A stretch of DNA of 64,000 bases from Thermomucor indicae-seudaticae (GCA_000787465.1 JSYX01000087.1:17982-81981), one strand, 5' to 3'; numbered from the stretch's first letter, positions 11,263-21,720 are shown. Numbers and translations are program-made. Notes: a model not told the origin generated them from the sequence alone.

Positions 11263-11444
11263 CCCTCGGTGATGATGTTTTCCTTCGACCACGATTCTGC
11301 ACCATCCGCTGCCCAACTACGCCGTCCGAACTAAAAGAATATGCAGAGAAGGTCCCAGAGTTATACAAATGGAAACAGACTGTCATCAACACGTTCAACA
11401 AAGTTCATCAGTACCTCGGGGATTTACCACTAGACTTCGAATAA

Positions 11445-12807
11445 GCAAATAAAAACTTTTAATTCTCGAGCTTTTTCCAAGTAATCTTTAAAGACTTTAA
11501 ATTGACTGCACTGCAATAAGTTACTGGTACAGCGGCCAGCATAGTGCAAAACAATGGATGCTTTTCTCTCAAAAAGTTCAGTGATAACTTTATAATAAAT
11601 TCACGTTCAATAGCTTTTCGGAGATGTCTTTATTATAGGTACCAAGTTTGAAGTATGGTTATGAATAAGGAAGGTCTTCTTCTTTTGCTAAGGACAAAAT
11701 TATATGATGTGCAGCCGCTACTATACTAGAAAATAGTCGATGCTTTTTTTCTCAACGAATCATTCTTCGAACTTAGTACTGATAACAAAATCACCTTTCG
11801 AAAGCTATTGATCTTTTTTAATGTGTATGTGAACGCTGAACATCACTGAGAACAGAGTATCAGCTGTTATTGCAGTTGCAAACTCGTTAACTTTGGTCCT
11901 TAGCAAACAAAACTATTTTTTATTCATAGCCATGCTTCAAATTTGGCATATATAACAACAGGGCCTTCACAATACTATCCAGCTTATTTTCATTATAAGA
12001 GTTACACCTGAACTTGCGGAGAAAAGAGCATACATTGTTTTCTACTGTCATGACCACAAAAAACCACTACCCTCCAGTTCCTTTGATATTAATGCCAACG
12101 ATAAAGATAACTAATACAATGACAATGATGCAAATTTCATTGAATTTGGTTAGCTGTTTACGTGCGGATCGTATTTTATTATTCGTGAGTAGTGACAAAC
12201 TGTTTCATCCAGGACGAACTAACTTACCAAATTCAATGAAATTTGTCGCTTTGGGTTTGTCTTTATTACCTTTATCGTTGGTGGTGTGTATATGGTAGCC
12301 ATACCAAGGGGATGATTTTTTGGTCATGAATACTGCACTATAACGCTCACCAGATGATCCCCCGCCCGATAAAAAAATCATAATGCGAAATAATTTTTTT
12401 CTTGTGCTGCAAAGTAACAATGAACAAATGCGAAAAGATAACGTAAAAGCTCTTGCTCAGGGCAAAGTGGATGTGAAATGACGCAAATGCACCCTTTTAG
12501 TGTAACGCAAAATAAAGAATATATCAGGCGCAAATCACCAGGAAAAAAGTATTAGCACAAACACGGATATAGATCTACGAAACTAAGCTCGAGGGTCATC
12601 GTCCATTCACCTAGGTGTTTCGCTCACCTTTCAAGGCCTAAATTCGAGCCTTCAACATCAAAAGAACACGTCATTATCTCAAGTCACCAAACACTGACAC
12701 TCAAAAATCACAGGGTGGGATGACTACTGCCGCCAATCCCGGGACAGGTGTGTATCTTTATTACAAGACAACGCGCCAGACCTTGCGCTGCGCCGGCCAG
12801 GTATCCC
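11445..12807. other. Intergenic, AT-rich, with inverted and diverged repeats
   Basis: No gene is recognised. Positions 11521-11990 contain related AT-rich segments in direct and inverted order, for example AAGTTTGAAGTATGGTTATGAATAA at 11648-11672 against an inverted counterpart at about 11921-11953. A longer inverted repeat is given separately. The 3' flank of the uL6 gene is at the right end. Confidence 0.45.
12096..12277. repeat. Long inverted repeat, arms about 55-60 bp
   Basis: The left arm (12096-12152) runs from CCAACGATAAAG to CAAATTTCATTGAATTTGG. The right arm (about 12218-12277) is its inverted copy with small indels; the innermost 20 bases are identical. The spacer is about 65 bp. 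It could be a foldback element or a decayed MITE. No ORF is associated. Confidence 0.65.
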
Positions 12808-13441
12808 TTAAGCCTCAAGAACATTGCGTTCAGAGACGTAAATACCATCCAAGAACTTTCTGATATCCTTATTCTTAACTCTGCAGGTCTGTTGGATATC
12901 AGCAGCTGGAAATAGTGACCATCATCAGTCAATAACAAACATCACGAAAACACTCGGAAGAAAGAAAAGACTTACCTGACTGAGAAACAGCTTCCAGGTC
13001 GTTACCCGTAATAATAAGCTCATCCTTTTGTGCCTTGGATGCCTCACATTTCACACCCTCGCGCATTTTAACGTGGAACGCGACTTTCTGGCCCAAAAAG
13101 TTGCGAATCTCCACAGCGTTGCCTTCATTGTTGACAATGACGTTGATGGGAAAGTGAGCATAGACGTAGCGCATCTTGTACTGGAAGCCCTTGGTCACAC
13201 CAATGACCATGTTGTTGACGAGTGAGCGAACAGTGCGGATAGAGGCAACATGCTTGCGAGAGCCATGGTAGACGGTGAATCGAAGCTTGTTCTTGCCAAC
13301 AAACTTGATTTCAATGTTCAAGTGTCGCAAGTTCTTTGTCAATTTGCCGCGAGGACCTTCGACCTCGATGATGCGCGACTTGACCGTGACTTTGACGTTC
13401 TCGGGAATAACAAGCTCGTCGTCCTTGACAATGTCTTTCAT
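12808..13441 (-). CDS. RPL9: 60S ribosomal protein uL6 (L9)
   Basis: Exons 13441-12976 and 12905-12808, split by a GTAAGT...CCAG intron, give 187 aa. The sequence covers the whole uL6 family: an [20 protein letters not shown] start, the [22 protein letters not shown] block of the first domain, the RNFLGQKV and [10 protein letters not shown] blocks, and a C-terminus ending [17 protein letters not shown]. uL6 sits near the factor-binding site of the large subunit. The intron lies just before the last ~32 codons. The ATG at 13441 is the first in frame. Nothing suggests decay. Confidence 0.95.
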
Positions 13442-14078
13442 TATCTAATTAGCATAAATTGCATTAATATGGAGTCCTTTATATTATGTTTGCATTGGAT
13501 GGGTCACTCACGACTTAGTAAATTATAATGGATGGATAGGATAGATGGACGGATGGATCAAGTGCAGATAACGGCCGCTTGATGGATGGAGGGTCTAATT
13601 CAAAGTCAGCTAATCAAAGAAAGGGTTTGTTGGACTCTCTGGCTGGCTATGTATGGCGTAAGACTAAGGGCACCAGCGTATAACATGTGCGTGCCGGAGG
13701 ATGGCTCGCCGATGAACGTTTCCCATTACTTATCGCGGAAAGTGTAAGTGCGCAGATTCGAGGTCGATAGCAATATTAAAGCTGTTCTGGAGCCCTTATC
13801 GAAAGGAAGCAGACAGAAACCAAAAAGTTTATCAAGAAGCTATCACTTCAAGTGAAGTCTGATACCACGGTGGTAAGTTTCCTTAGTCAGGCGACCCAAA
13901 TTTGCTTTTTGTGATTTGAATCCGTGCTACGAACATAATTGCAGAGCCAGAAAGACAGATCTATGTATTGTAGGCTGCCCGGTTTTCTAATACAAGCGAT
14001 AGAATATTTACATGGGCATCTAAGGTATTACAAGAAAAGAGTATAATAAACATTGCTACCGGTGGGTTTTCGGGACTA
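13442..14078. other. Intergenic: uL6 promoter side and 3' end of the K+ channel
   Basis: Upstream of the uL6 gene lies a short degenerate GGATGGATAGGATAGATGG tract (about 13532-13600). No independent gene is visible. A second frame continues past the channel stop on the minus strand to 13961 and was not chosen. Confidence 0.45.
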
Positions 14079-16138
14079 TCAGGGATCTGGATTATGCGTT
14101 TTATCTGATGTGTTTCGTCGGGCACCGCTTTTGCCTTTCGTAGAAGAAGTGGATCGATTATACTCTGCTTCTTCTTCTGGTCCACTGGGACGACGATGTA
14201 CAGCGGCGTTTCCGCCGGTATTTCTCCTGTGATATACAGGCGATGTAGGCTCTTGCGCAAGGTCAGCTTCAGTCTCTGTTGTTACTGGTCGACCTTGCTT
14301 TTCAAGGACGGCCAATATATGCTGTATAGCTTCCTGATTCTGACGTGTCATAACGATAAGTGTCTGAAGCTGGTTCAGAATTTGGTCATTTTCATTGCCC
14401 AGAATATCGTAGCCATGAGTCTGATGGCCAATTGGCGGTGGTGATAGTGGATTTGTGGTTGTCTGCGACAAGTTGGGTGTTACGGGGTCATGACCTTGCG
14501 TTTGCCCATCAGTGACATCGTGTCTGCTGTTATCTGTAGCGCATATTAGTTCGCCGCTTTTATGTCTCTGAATTTCATACAGCGAACCTTGAGCATTTGC
14601 GGTTCGATATTCGTCTGCTCCATCAGTTAACAACTCGTTGTAATATTGCCGCCGTCGCATGGCTTCCCAAACTATCGTAAAATTTCGACCAATGATAATG
14701 GACGGTAATGCAATCAGCTTTACAGGCATTTAGCTTCCAGTTTCTGGTATCGGTCTATTTTCTATGACACGTACCAGAACACCAAACATCATCGCAGGGA
14801 ATGTCACTAGCTTGCCGATAAATGTTGCTGGAACCATATCACCGTAGCCGGTAGTCGTAATAGTAACAAGAACAAACCAGAAAGCAGCAGGAATGCTGTC
14901 AAAGGAACTGAGAATCACAATTATCAATTTCAGTGCCTGAAAGCTACCGTATTTGTTGCTTCAACGTACCTTGGATTACCATCAGGGTCAACGAACGTTT
15001 GCAGGCTTTCGTCCCATACACCTCTTTCAGCAAAGTAAAGCAGAGTCGCCAAAAGCACAACGCAGGTGACGAGGAAGAAAAAGAGAGCGGAAAGGGCATC
15101 GCGAGATCTCCGTAAAGCAACAACCATGACTTCGATTGTCATGACTATCGCGTTGGAGTACTTGTAAGATCTGAATAAGCGAAGCAAACGAAACAATCGA
15201 AGAATCGTGAACCGGAACTCGTACGTCTAGACGATATGTTTGAGCACTGTAGCCCTGCTATCCACTCCGTTGATCATACCGTGTCACGCTTCGCCAACAG
15301 TTCAATGTAAAATGGCACAATCGCAATAAAGTCAATAACGGACAGAGGAGCTGGTACAGACCTTAATGATGGCGTTCCTGCGAGAAAAATGCCACTAACT
15401 TACAAAGAAAAAAGTGAGATAGCATGCGGAAGGAGTCGGAGTGCGCAAAGACGCGTAGCAGGTATTCAAGCGTAAACAATCCAACCATGGCGGTCTCCAG
15501 GTTGAACCTACACGCAAAAGGTTATGCCGACCTTGTTAGAGAATTCAGTGGTGTAGACTTCGGCACCGTCCACACACTTGCCATACTCTATTACTTTCTG
15601 AAGAGCGGAATGCAGGTATCGTCTCGATCGTTGTCATGACAGCACTGAGGACAATCAAGACTGAGACAATGACGTTCACCCAAAACGCACTGCTGCTGCT
15701 AGACGGCTGCTCTAACAGCAGGTATAGCTTGCGTTTCAGGTCACTTTTAAATTCGGTTGTTTCGGGTGTCCAAGTCGACTCATGAGCTAAAGGTTCTACA
15801 GCGTGATTCTCCGCGTCGTTCCCGCCAGGGCTCGCAGCACGTTCAGGGCCTTCGTGCGCAAGTGCAGAAATGGACATGAAACCTGCTGGTAGCTGGCCAA
15901 TACGTTGATATCGATGATGTTTTTGGCTTGTGGAAGTTTTGTTACGGTGCGTCATGTTCTCGTCCACTGACGATTCCTCATCTGATGCTGCTGGCATACC
16001 GGAACGCCGCGTGCTTCCGACACCGGTTTGCGCAAGTTCAATATCACTGCCATTGTTTTCGGCGTTTTGCAAGAGACCGAGGGGTTCTTCTTCATCTTGC
16101 AATTTGGACAAATTGCCCGATTTTCGAAATAGCCGCAT
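14079..16138 (-). CDS. Voltage-gated potassium channel (Kv type)
   Basis: Six-exon model: 16138-15576, 15507-15404, 15350-15280, 15226-14970, 14907-14775 and 14717-14079, giving 588 aa. The order of the 6TM fold is visible: disordered N-terminus, S1 (FWVNVIVSVLIVLSAVMTTI, ~150), S2, S3 (LSVIDFIAIVPFY), an Arg-bearing S4 (RFTILRLFRLLRLFRSYKYS), S5, the pore helix and selectivity filter TTTGYGD (~350), and S6 ending VLLIALPSIIIGRNF. It should conduct K+ across the plasma or vacuolar membrane in response to depolarisation. The ~200-residue C-terminal tail is Gln/Ser/Thr-rich and probably disordered. The end of exon 1 is the least certain boundary; exon 3 was placed by phase. Confidence 0.9.
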
Positions 16139-16270
16139 GCAACGACAGGAGAAAAGAAAGAGTGGATGATCAACTTACCGCGAATCCGGACAAGTTAAAA
16201 TTTCCCCGGAACGCGGTCCCTTTCTTGCCAGCAGTTTGTGTCGCTTCACCGCCAAAGAATTTTTTATCGT

Positions 16271-17750
16271 CTATCTGTGTAAAAAGTGTTTCGACAATAG
16301 CCGAAGCTGTTTGCGTCTTATAAATCGTAATAAAAGTACTGCTAAACCGGAAGCTGTTGTCGTTGCTCCGGCAAACTGAATGGCTGATGGCCATCCATAC
16401 GTATCACGCAATGCTGCTGTAATTGGCGCGCCAGTTGGAGTGCCAAAGATGCTTACGAAATAACATACACCTATTGCTCGCTGGAGGTAATGAACGCCTA
16501 TTACTTTGGTTGTAATGACTGGAAAAAGCGAGACATATCCACCGCCTGTTAAGCCGCTTACTACACAGTAAGCGACATAGACGCCGTAATCATCGGCAAA
16601 CTGCCAGACAGTCGTCGTAACTACACCTACCAAAAGCCATTAGTATTGCGCCAAGAACTGAGGAGTCGATAAATAATAACAAATCTGCTAAAAAGGCGCA
16701 TATAAACGTGGTATTGAAACTGCCGAATCGATCGGGCGTAAGGCCCAGTGTAATGCGGCATACAGCGTTCGTGCCTAGAACGATCACGGTTGTTCAGCGC
16801 TTTTCATCTGTTTTATAGCAGAATACTGTTTTCAATATTACCAGACATGGTGGATACCAACGAAGCGCTTTTGGCAGGGTCTAATCCAACAACAGACGAC
16901 GCATATGTTGGTGCCGAGAAAATACGGTGCGATAAAACCAATGCTAACCAGAAAGGAGAAAAGGACAAGTAGAGCAAAGGACCCAGTCATCATTGAGCGA
17001 TCCAAGAACCATCCCACGCTATTTCGCGCCGGAGGGTTTCCATTGGGAAACAGCCAAGGCCGCTGCGATGGCCACGCAAGTGAACGTGAGGCAGTCGCTG
17101 ATCCAGAACGCGTCTCGGTAACCCAGCAAGGCAATCATGCGCACATTTAGCGGTGAAACGGCCACATCGCCCATGTCAGATCCACTCACAGCAATGCCGG
17201 TAGCAAGCGCTTGGCTTTTGGTAAACCGTTGCGACGGAAGAGTGACCGCGGGCCTGTACGCAAAAGCACATCCGACACCAAAGCGAACACCCTGAGTTAG
17301 GTAGAGCTGCCAAAGTTCATGGGTGAAGCTTGCCATATTGCCATTGTCCCCGGAAACCCGATTTTCTGGATCACTGGAATGAGGAATAGTCAGAAGGATA
17401 AGAGGCATGTCGTGCTAATTGTCCACACATATGACACGCCTAAATCACTGGCGCGCCCTCGATAGCCTTTTTGCATATATCTGAAGGAATAAAGCATGAA
17501 GTTTTATAATTATTATATACAAATCTTCTTTTGAGTTTTTCGCAGGCTTACTCCTTTTCAAAACGCCGTAGCTATAAGTATTGCCAGAACTTGCGAATCC
17601 CACTAGGAAAAGTGAAACAACTTTCAACCATCCTGTATTGCTCGAACCATCGGTTGGCCATGGAGTTTTCCAGGACGGAGGTGGTAGCTGCGCGGTCGCA
17701 TGTTCGACATCTTTCTCACTTAGTGCCTCTTCTTCCGCAATGGAAGCTTT
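16271..17750 (-). pseudogene. Frameshifted MFS carrier of the monocarboxylate transporter (MCT) type
   Basis: Minus-strand blocks in order: WLKVVSLFLVGFASSGNTYSYG (TM1), KGYRGRASDLGVSYVWTIST, SFTHELWQLYLTQGVRFGVG with AVTLPSQ, MMTGSFALLVLFSFLVSIGF, PTYASSVVGLDPAKSASLVS, GTNAVCRITLGLTPDRFGSF and a last block ending RDTYGWPSAIQFAGAT. This is the MCH-like fungal MCT family, which normally moves monocarboxylates. Two single-base frameshifts are clear: between APYFL and PTYASS (near 16905), and between GAILMAFG and the block before VWQFADDY (near 16635). Material between TM1 and the HELWQLY block is also short. No in-frame ATG was found for the N-terminal part. An intron ending TTCTAG near 16778 is still recognisable, so decay is recent. 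Confidence 0.75.
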
Positions 17751-17977
17751 TGGACTCTTTGTACTGCATGTACTGTCATTCTTTATAGGGTGAACTATCG
17801 GCGAAGACTTTATGGCTTTTGTACTTTCTGATACACTGATCCATTATCACATTCCTGAATTTTTTCGCCGGATTTAGCCGGTTCGAACTTCATTATTGGG
17901 TTATATAAAACGTCAAGGCATGACAATGACCTTCGTATAGGGTGCGTGAGAGTGTTTGATCTGGATGTCTTGATTTA

Positions 17978-18113
17978 CAGTACCCGCGTCGATATTCTCG
18001 ATATACCGATCGACCTCTGCAATCACGGATTTCCTTTTTCCAGGCGTATACCCAATTGATATAACGATCGCATTTTTCGCCACGGACCCTATCGATATAT
18101 CACACGAGTACTG
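17978..18113. mobile_element. MITE-like element 1 (pogo/Tigger-type ends)
   Basis: The left end reads CAGTACCCGCGTCGATAT, preceded by TA. The complement of the right end reads CAGTACTCGTGTGATATATC. The element is 136 bp with no ORF. CGATATA-type motifs recur inside. TA is present on the left flank; the right flank reads TG, so the duplication is imperfect. Confidence 0.55.
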
Positions 18114-18216
18114 TGAAATCATTCAGATTGAGCAGGCATTGGCTAGCACGTTCTCTTGAATGAACGTGCCATCTGTCCAAAAAGGTGGGTATGCGAACCG
18201 GGGCACGGCTATGATA

Positions 18217-18391
18217 CAGTGCCCGCTCGATATAGTGATCACCACGGTGGACCCAAAAACCGATTACTGTAACGAGGGATCACTATATAGATTTAGTGAT
18301 CTGTATCTGCGAACAAAGTTGGTGGAATTGAAAAGTGATCACTATATCGAGCGGTCACTACATAACTGAACACTATATAGAGCGGGCGCTG
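18217..18391. mobile_element. MITE-like element 2 (pogo/Tigger-type ends, TA flanks)
   Basis: The left end is CAGTGCCCGCTCGATATAGT. The complement of the right end is CAGCGCCCGCTCTATATAGT. TA dinucleotides flank both ends (18215-18216 and 18392-18393). The 175-bp interior contains further inverted GTGATCACTATAT blocks, so the whole element can fold back. It lies about 100 bp from element 1 and shares the GCTCGATATAGTG vocabulary. TA duplication and CAG termini suit the Tc1/mariner-pogo superfamily. Confidence 0.75.
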
Positions 18392-18393
18392 TA

Positions 18394-19392
18394 ACAGCTG
18401 TAATAGAACATTTTCGATGCTAGTTTTCGTATCTCCATCGAATAATGCATCCTGTCGGAAGATGGTATCTTCTGTCCATAAACGGCCCATCGTCAACCCG
18501 GCTGTTTCTAACTTAATATCCTTCCCTAACTTGATTTGTATCTATTTGAAAGCCCACGAGACACGAAAGGCGCGGAAGGTCGTGTGCTTTGTCCTATGTA
18601 GCACTCAGTCATCGTATAATTCTTCACTGCAGCCGGTTACGTGCTTCCTGAAATGATTTTCGGGCGCTTGCAGAGCGGCTTCTCTATCCCCATGTATAAC
18701 CAACGCTAGATCATGACATTGCTCGACCCAATTCCTTTCGCAAAATGCGGTTACGGCATATGTGATACATAAGTATGAACGGGATCGAGAGGAAGCTATT
18801 TCTGGATATCCAACTGCAGCACGCCCTGAATCTGGACGGCTGCCAAGACCACCCCCTCGAAGTCTGAGTAACTTACAAACACGCTATTAGAGATACTGAG
18901 AGAACTGTAATGGCAGAACTGCAATTTGGTCGCTCCGAAGGTCGCTCATTGCCTAATACATATACGTGATCAAGAGACATCTTTAGCATAGTTAGCCAAG
19001 AAAACCCTGTTCAAATTGCCGCGGCTGCCAGCATCATAGGGGCGGGACTTGCAAACTCAGAGTCTCACATCCCGAGAACAAAGGATACTATATGAAACTC
19101 TGGTCTTTTATCATCTGCCAATCTTACAATATCAAGCATGAATATGCAATTTTAGTGAAGAAGCAGCAATTATCTAGTCGATACCAGCATCGAGATGATT
19201 TACGCGATATAATGTTTGGTTAGATAGCACGTTCCATTGGCAGACGCGCATAAACGTGAAGCAATGTTTATCTTCCGGTCTGTAGTACTTCCATCAGTCC
19301 TGTGCCCGGATAATCAAACTGACTTCGTTCAGTAACCTGAGCCTTTCAATGTTTTAAAAAATCTTTCTGCAGCCTATTCCAAATGTGGAAAC
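18394..19392. other. Intergenic, no gene recognised
   Basis: Both strands were read; stop codons are dense and no splice-supported coding block is seen. The right edge holds the 3' flank of the minus-strand gene ending at 19393. Confidence 0.4.
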
Positions 19393-19892
19393 TCAGTGTA
19401 CTTCAATGGGCACCGCAATTAAAGGACCATTTATGGGCACAAGGTTTGCAGTGAAAGGTTCGGTTTCTGCATTCCCAGATTCATTTAGGATCAGATAACC
19501 ACACAAATGGTGCCCGACTGATGAATGCCAAGAACGCAACTCCGCAAAGTTTTGGGTGTTGCTGGCATCGACACTTCCAGCCTTGGCATACCCGACCTGG
19601 TGGATCCCTGGGTTACCAATGGCGACCAGATCACTCTAATTAAAGTCAGCTGCTTCTTATTGAAAAGTCTATCTCGGAAACCTAGATGCTCACTGTGATG
19701 GAAACTAATTACCATCATCAAGCTGACCGTGCTCATACCTTCCATGTTTGCGTCTTCCAGTATCCATATTGCCCAAGGAGGAATGACAGGTCCGCCTTTG
19801 GACAGATACTCTTGGCATGTTCGCGTTGCACAGATCAGCCCGAAATTGTGTAACCTTTCTTCTGACAACGGTTTGCCATGCCCGCAATCCAT
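19393..19892 (-). CDS. Unidentified protein, two or more exons
   Basis: Exon 19892-19713 (60 codons from ATG) reads MDCGHGKPLSEERLHNFGLI and later GGPVIPPWAIWILEDANMEG. A GTAATT...AATTAG intron joins in phase 0 to exon 19635-19393 (81 codons with stop), which reads SDLVAIGNPGIHQVGYAKAG and SWHSSVGHHLCGYLILNESG and ends VPINGPLIAVPIEVH. Both exons look strongly protein-like and the neighbouring frames do not. The frame stays open upstream through a hydrophobic stretch (ALYILLLYLCNHCIYAG), so the real start may be in an earlier exon encoding a signal peptide. Several cysteines fit an extracellular protein. I do not recognise the family. Confidence 0.5.
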
Positions 19893-20170
19893 TAACCGCT
19901 CCTTCACTGTAAGGCAACCTGCATAAATACAATGATTGCAGAGATACAGAAGCAAGATATATAGGGCTCTAGTATCATGATCATAGACTTGTCACGTAAT
20001 CAAACATGATAATGTAGAATGCACATAATGATATGCTATGATTGTACACGGAACATGCGTACACTTATCCTCGGGTTCCTGCTGACCCGTCAATCTGGAC
20101 AGGCCGTGTAACCTTGTGCTAATAGGAGGAAAAAATAAACCTTCGACTCATTGAAATCCACGAACATGAC

Positions 20171-20183
20171 AATATATATAAAT
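20171..20183 (+). promoter_or_regulatory. TATA box of the Pro-rich secreted-protein gene
   Basis: AATATATATAAAT lies about 90 nt upstream of the ATG at 20272, a usual distance for a fungal TATA-driven gene with a short leader. Confidence 0.5.
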
Positions 20184-20271
20184 GGTGACCATGTCCTCGC
20201 ATCCTCGAAAATAATCAAACCCACTCAAGCTTTCCGTAAAGCATTCCCTTTTTCTCAATCCATCAAAAACC

Positions 20272-20907
20272 ATGGTCTCGTTCACTTCCCTCACTTCAAT
20301 TGCGTTCCTGGCCCTTTCGGGCTGGTCGGCAAACGCCATCCCTGTTGGAACCGATGCCGGCTTCCCAAACCAAGGTCCTATTCCTTCGGGTATCCCCTCA
20401 GGCGTTCCCCCTCCTCATGCTGTCTCTGGCGTTCCTAGTGGCGTTCCTCCTCCTCCTACTATCTCTGGCGTCCCCAGCGGTCTTCCTCCTCCGCCTTTCC
20501 CTGCTTCGCCCAGTGGCGCTCCTCATGTCCCTGGTTCGCGCAGAGATGCTCCTCCGGTCCCTCCTTCGCCGAGCGTCGCTCCTCCTGCTCCTGGTCAGCC
20601 TAGTGTAGCTCCTCCTTCTCCTGCTAAGCCTAGTGGAGCTCCTCATGAGCCTGGCAAGCCCAGAGATGCTCCTCCTGCCCCTGGTTCGCCCAGTGTCGCC
20701 CCTCCTCCTCCTGGTCAACCTAGTGGCGTTCCTTCTCCTGCTAAGCCTAGTGACGCTCCTCATGTGCCTGGCAAGCCTAGAGACGCTGTGCATGTCCCCG
20801 GCAAGCCCAGTGTCGCTCCTCCTAAGCCTAGTGGCGCTCCTCATGCCCATGGCAAGCTCAAGAAGGCTCCTTCGCATCCCCCGGCTCCTTTGCCGTCTTC
20901 CGCCTAA
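20272..20907 (+). CDS. Secreted Pro/Gly/Ser-rich repeat protein, 211 aa
   Basis: A single exon from an ATG in good context. Residues 1-22 form a signal peptide (MVSFTSLTSIAFLALSGWSA). The rest is a run of short repeats of the type GVPSGVPPP, then APxPGxPSxAPPxP and KPSGAPHxPGKPRDAPP, encoded by diverged 24- to 36-nt units (CCTCCTCCT / CCTAGTGGCGCTCC). There is no GPI signal at the C-terminus, which ends PAPLPSSA. It is probably a cell-wall or extracellular structural protein; function is unknown. A TATA box is present upstream. The Arg-rich minus-strand frame opposite it is an antisense shadow. Confidence 0.8.
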   Translation: MVSFTSLTSIAFLALSGWSANAIPVGTDAGFPNQGPIPSGIPSGVPPPHAVSGVPSGVPPPPTISGVPSGLPPPPFPASPSGAPHVPGSRRDAPPVPPSPSVAPPAPGQPSVAPPSPAKPSGAPHEPGKPRDAPPAPGSPSVAPPPPGQPSGVPSPAKPSDAPHVPGKPRDAVHVPGKPSVAPPKPSGAPHAHGKLKKAPSHPPAPLPSSA

Positions 20908-21271
20908 ATTATCCCCGCTGTAGTTTAGAGCAGACGTATGGCACAGCCTGTTGTTGTGATCTAGTCAAGTTCAATAAATTCGAACGTGTTATGTACCCAG
21001 TTACATGTCTGATAATATTGTGCCCACAGTCGATCCGTGAACTTAACCAGTCGGTACAGCACAATGTCTTGGGAATACGTAACACAACTAGGCACGACTT
21101 GCTGCTCGACAGAAGCATTCATAGAGTCTTTGCAAAATGCGCAAGAGTCTTGTGTGTCGTAGTTCGATTGTTATAATATTCATGTTTTGACAATGGTTTT
21201 TCTCTTTTGTTGTGCAGGATACAGGAAATCTACAGAGCAATATACTACATTCCCCAGGTTGACGTCGTCGA
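20908..21271. other. Intergenic between convergent genes
   Basis: 3' flanks of the Pro-rich gene (plus) and uS14m (minus). No additional gene is seen. Confidence 0.45.
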
Positions 21272-21571
21272 TTACCAGGAGGCTTTCTTAACGCCAGGAA
21301 GCTCTCCATTCAGGGCTTTCAAACGGAACTGATACCGGCAGAGCTTAAATTCGCGAAGAATACTTCGACCGTGACCAGTAGCGACGCAGCGATTGTGGAT
21401 ATAGGCAGGTGACGATTGCTTTGGCATGCTGTTGAGGGCGAGTTGTGCCTGGTGGCGTACACGGGCCGGAAGCGTCTCGTTTCGGGTAATGTATCGGTAG
21501 GCCTGGCGGGTCAACTCGTTGTCAGCCACCAATTGACGGGCCTTGATGTCACGGAGAACACGGCTACGCAT
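21272..21571 (-). CDS. MRP2: Mitochondrial small-subunit ribosomal protein uS14m
   Basis: Single exon, 99 aa, ATG to TAA. It carries the uS14 signature: DIKARQ near the start, an LPARVRHQAQL-type helix, the NRCVATGHGRSILREFKLCR block, and the C-terminal LPGVKKASW. uS14m lies in the head of the mitochondrial small subunit. This is the zinc-free form, with no CxxC pairs. The length suits fungal MRP2 homologues. It runs divergently from CLF1 with only 149 bp between start codons. Confidence 0.92.
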   Translation of the reverse strand: MRSRVLRDIKARQLVADNELTRQAYRYITRNETLPARVRHQAQLALNSMPKQSSPAYIHNRCVATGHGRSILREFKLCRYQFRLKALNGELPGVKKASW

Positions 21572-21720
21572 GATGATCTTATGTGTCTCTGTTTACTGCA
21601 GTGTGTGCAAGCAGAAATTTGAAAGATTGGTAGCGGAGTAGGAATCTGCCCTCGCTGCAGCCACGTTTCGAAGAACAGGCTAAGTTGCGCTTTATCCTGT
21701 TCAATAACTCGGCAGACACA
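21572..21720. promoter_or_regulatory. Bidirectional promoter between uS14m and CLF1
   Basis: 149 bp separate the two start codons on opposite strands, so both promoters must share this stretch. No TATA box or other motif is obvious. Confidence 0.5.

Larger units (their letters stand above)
9604..11444 (+). pseudogene. Decayed intron-rich coiled-coil protein gene
   Basis: Several exon-like blocks in order read as helical, charged protein: QLNDDICQTLANLSKKVVK (about 9681-9730), a Gln/Ser-rich linker, MQKIKQLIDSTSLLADDE then VGGLGILDTYIPMVKSLL, RRDVLDQFDTEFDLAL, LNDSARELRQENGMESG, EAFTLRRKRADFAKNS, and a final ELKEYAEKVPELYKWKQTV...LPLDFE that stops at 11444. Some junctions have good splice signals. 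However, the frame holding the middle blocks contains an in-frame TAA near 10533 and TGA near 10744, and two hairpin elements sit inside the locus. The style suggests a kinetochore- or augmin-type coiled coil, but I cannot name it. It is probably a pseudogene; an alternative is a very short-intron gene I failed to parse. Confidence 0.5.

Noticed and set aside
20398..20877. Arg/Ser-rich open frame opposite the Pro-rich gene
   Set aside because: It is the antisense reading of the CCTCCT-rich repeats; the plus frame has a signal peptide, TATA box and regular start.
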